A DNA stretch of 14,819 bases. Source: Paracoccaceae bacterium. Its GTDB lineage: Bacteria > Pseudomonadota > Alphaproteobacteria > Rhodobacterales > Rhodobacteraceae. The position numbers and the translations under genes were made by a program. The stretch is taken from contig QKHF01000122.1 of assembly GCA_003250135.1 (NCBI GenBank), positions 1-14,819 on the forward strand, written 5' to 3'. The notes below the pieces were generated by a model, which searched no databases, was not told the origin of the DNA, and saw only the letters and a list, made by a program, of their open reading frames with translations. Of this stretch, positions 14,283-14,819 are shown in pieces (the stretch's first letter is position 1; every line of letters starts with the position of its first letter).

Positions 14283-14312
14283 AAAGCCCCGGCGATACGC
14301 CGGGGCTTTTTT
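14283..14312 (+). terminator. Intrinsic terminator after rplT
   Basis: The arms 14283-14294 and 14298-14309 form a perfect 12-base-pair GC-rich stem with a 3-base loop; the final TTT of the right arm continues into a run of T to 14312. It ends rpmI-rplT and lies before the convergent gene at the right edge. Confidence 0.95.
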
Positions 14313-14347
14313 ATTGAAAGCCTTTCCCTGCTCTGCGTCGCGGCGGA

Positions 14348-14819
14348 TCAGCCGCCGGGCTGCATTGCTTTCTGGATCGCCGCCGAAACCTCGGTCCAGC
14401 CGCGCGCCTCGGCGCCCGCCAGCAGGTCGCCCGCAATCTCGACCGGAGGTTTGGCGCCGCTTTCCAGAAGTGCGATCAGGATCGCCGGGTCGCTCTGCAG
14501 CCACAGCGGAACGGTGTCCGCCCAGTCGATGACGAAATTGATCTCGGGGTTCGCGATGGCCGCGTGATAACGCGCCAGGCTCTCGAAGTCGTTGTCGAGC
14601 AGCGCTCGCTGATAGGCGCCCTCGGAAGCGACCGACCGGAGATTGAGAACGGTCATTTCACAGGCGTTCAGGGGGCCGGTCGCCGATAGGCCGCAACGTT
14701 GCGCCGCCACCCGCATCGCCTTATCGGGCTCGGTGATCAACTGGGTGAACTCGGAAACGCCGAGCCACGGCGTGTAGACGAACTTCATCCACGCGGCGCC
14801 CACCAGGGTGATGGAGATC
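14348..14819 (-). CDS. Unrecognised protein, C-terminal part, runs off right edge
   Basis: The reading frame on the minus strand is open from the right edge to a stop at 14348, giving at least 157 residues. The first visible residues, ISITLVGAAW, are hydrophobic and could be the end of a signal peptide or membrane segment, so the true start is probably just outside the window; an internal ATG at the MKFVYTPWLG position is also possible. The rest is mostly helical, with single cysteines in AAQRCGLS and NACEMTV. Low repeat content and normal codon use for this window suggest a real gene. I do not recognise the family. Confidence 0.6.
   Translation of the reverse strand, partial: ISITLVGAAWMKFVYTPWLGVSEFTQLITEPDKAMRVAAQRCGLSATGPLNACEMTVLNLRSVASEGAYQRALLDNDFESLARYHAAIANPEINFVIDWADTVPLWLQSDPAILIALLESGAKPPVEIAGDLLAGAEARGWTEVSAAIQKAMQPGG

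Overview
The window is a gene-dense, GC-rich chromosomal segment, most likely from an alphaproteobacterium. The evidence is a GapR/DUF2312 protein, a DUF1244 protein, a DUF1194 protein, an N-formylglutamate amidohydrolase beside pyruvate kinase, and ribosomal protein genes rpmI-rplT without infC directly upstream. The combination of pyk, N-formylglutamate amidohydrolase, DUF1244 and DUF2312 reminds me of Rhodobacterales or close relatives, but this is recall and no search was run. I saw no insertion sequence, phage gene, CRISPR array, tRNA or rRNA. This looks like core chromosome, not an island.

Layout. Positions 1-2016 (minus strand) hold the N-terminal part of an M3-family oligoendopeptidase F, a small exported protein of unknown function, and an OmpA-type lipoprotein that ends in a clear intrinsic terminator. 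A 355-base divergent intergenic region with GTTGC/GCAAC repeats separates it from a plus-strand NtrC-type response regulator (2372-3826). That gene meets an endonuclease/exonuclease/phosphatase-family protein tail to tail, and the latter lies just downstream of gapR. Positions 5354-9040 (minus) form a probable operon read as N-formylglutamate amidohydrolase, YbdK-like carboxylate-amine ligase (4-base overlap), DUF1244 protein (16-base gap), and a class III adenylate cyclase (48-base gap). The cyclase carries a ferredoxin domain in front and a Rieske domain behind. Pyruvate kinase (9212-10657, plus) is divergent from this operon and ends in a strong terminator.

Further right on the minus strand are a DoxX-family membrane protein, a DUF1194 von Willebrand-like exported protein, and a cysteine synthase fused to a glutaredoxin. 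The last two overlap by 4 bases. Divergent from the fusion gene is rpmI-rplT (ribosomal proteins L35 and L20), with a good sigma-70 promoter, a leader hairpin and a strong terminator. The right edge holds the C-terminal part of an unrecognised minus-strand protein.

The most unusual items are the ferredoxin-adenylate cyclase-Rieske fusion, a single chain with ligands for two different 2Fe-2S centres flanking a cyclase with all expected catalytic residues, and the cysteine synthase-glutaredoxin fusion. Both join redox chemistry to another activity. Smaller points are a terminator-like hairpin upstream of the amidohydrolase operon, an EF-hand-like loop in the nuclease-family protein, and several candidate operator or leader structures.
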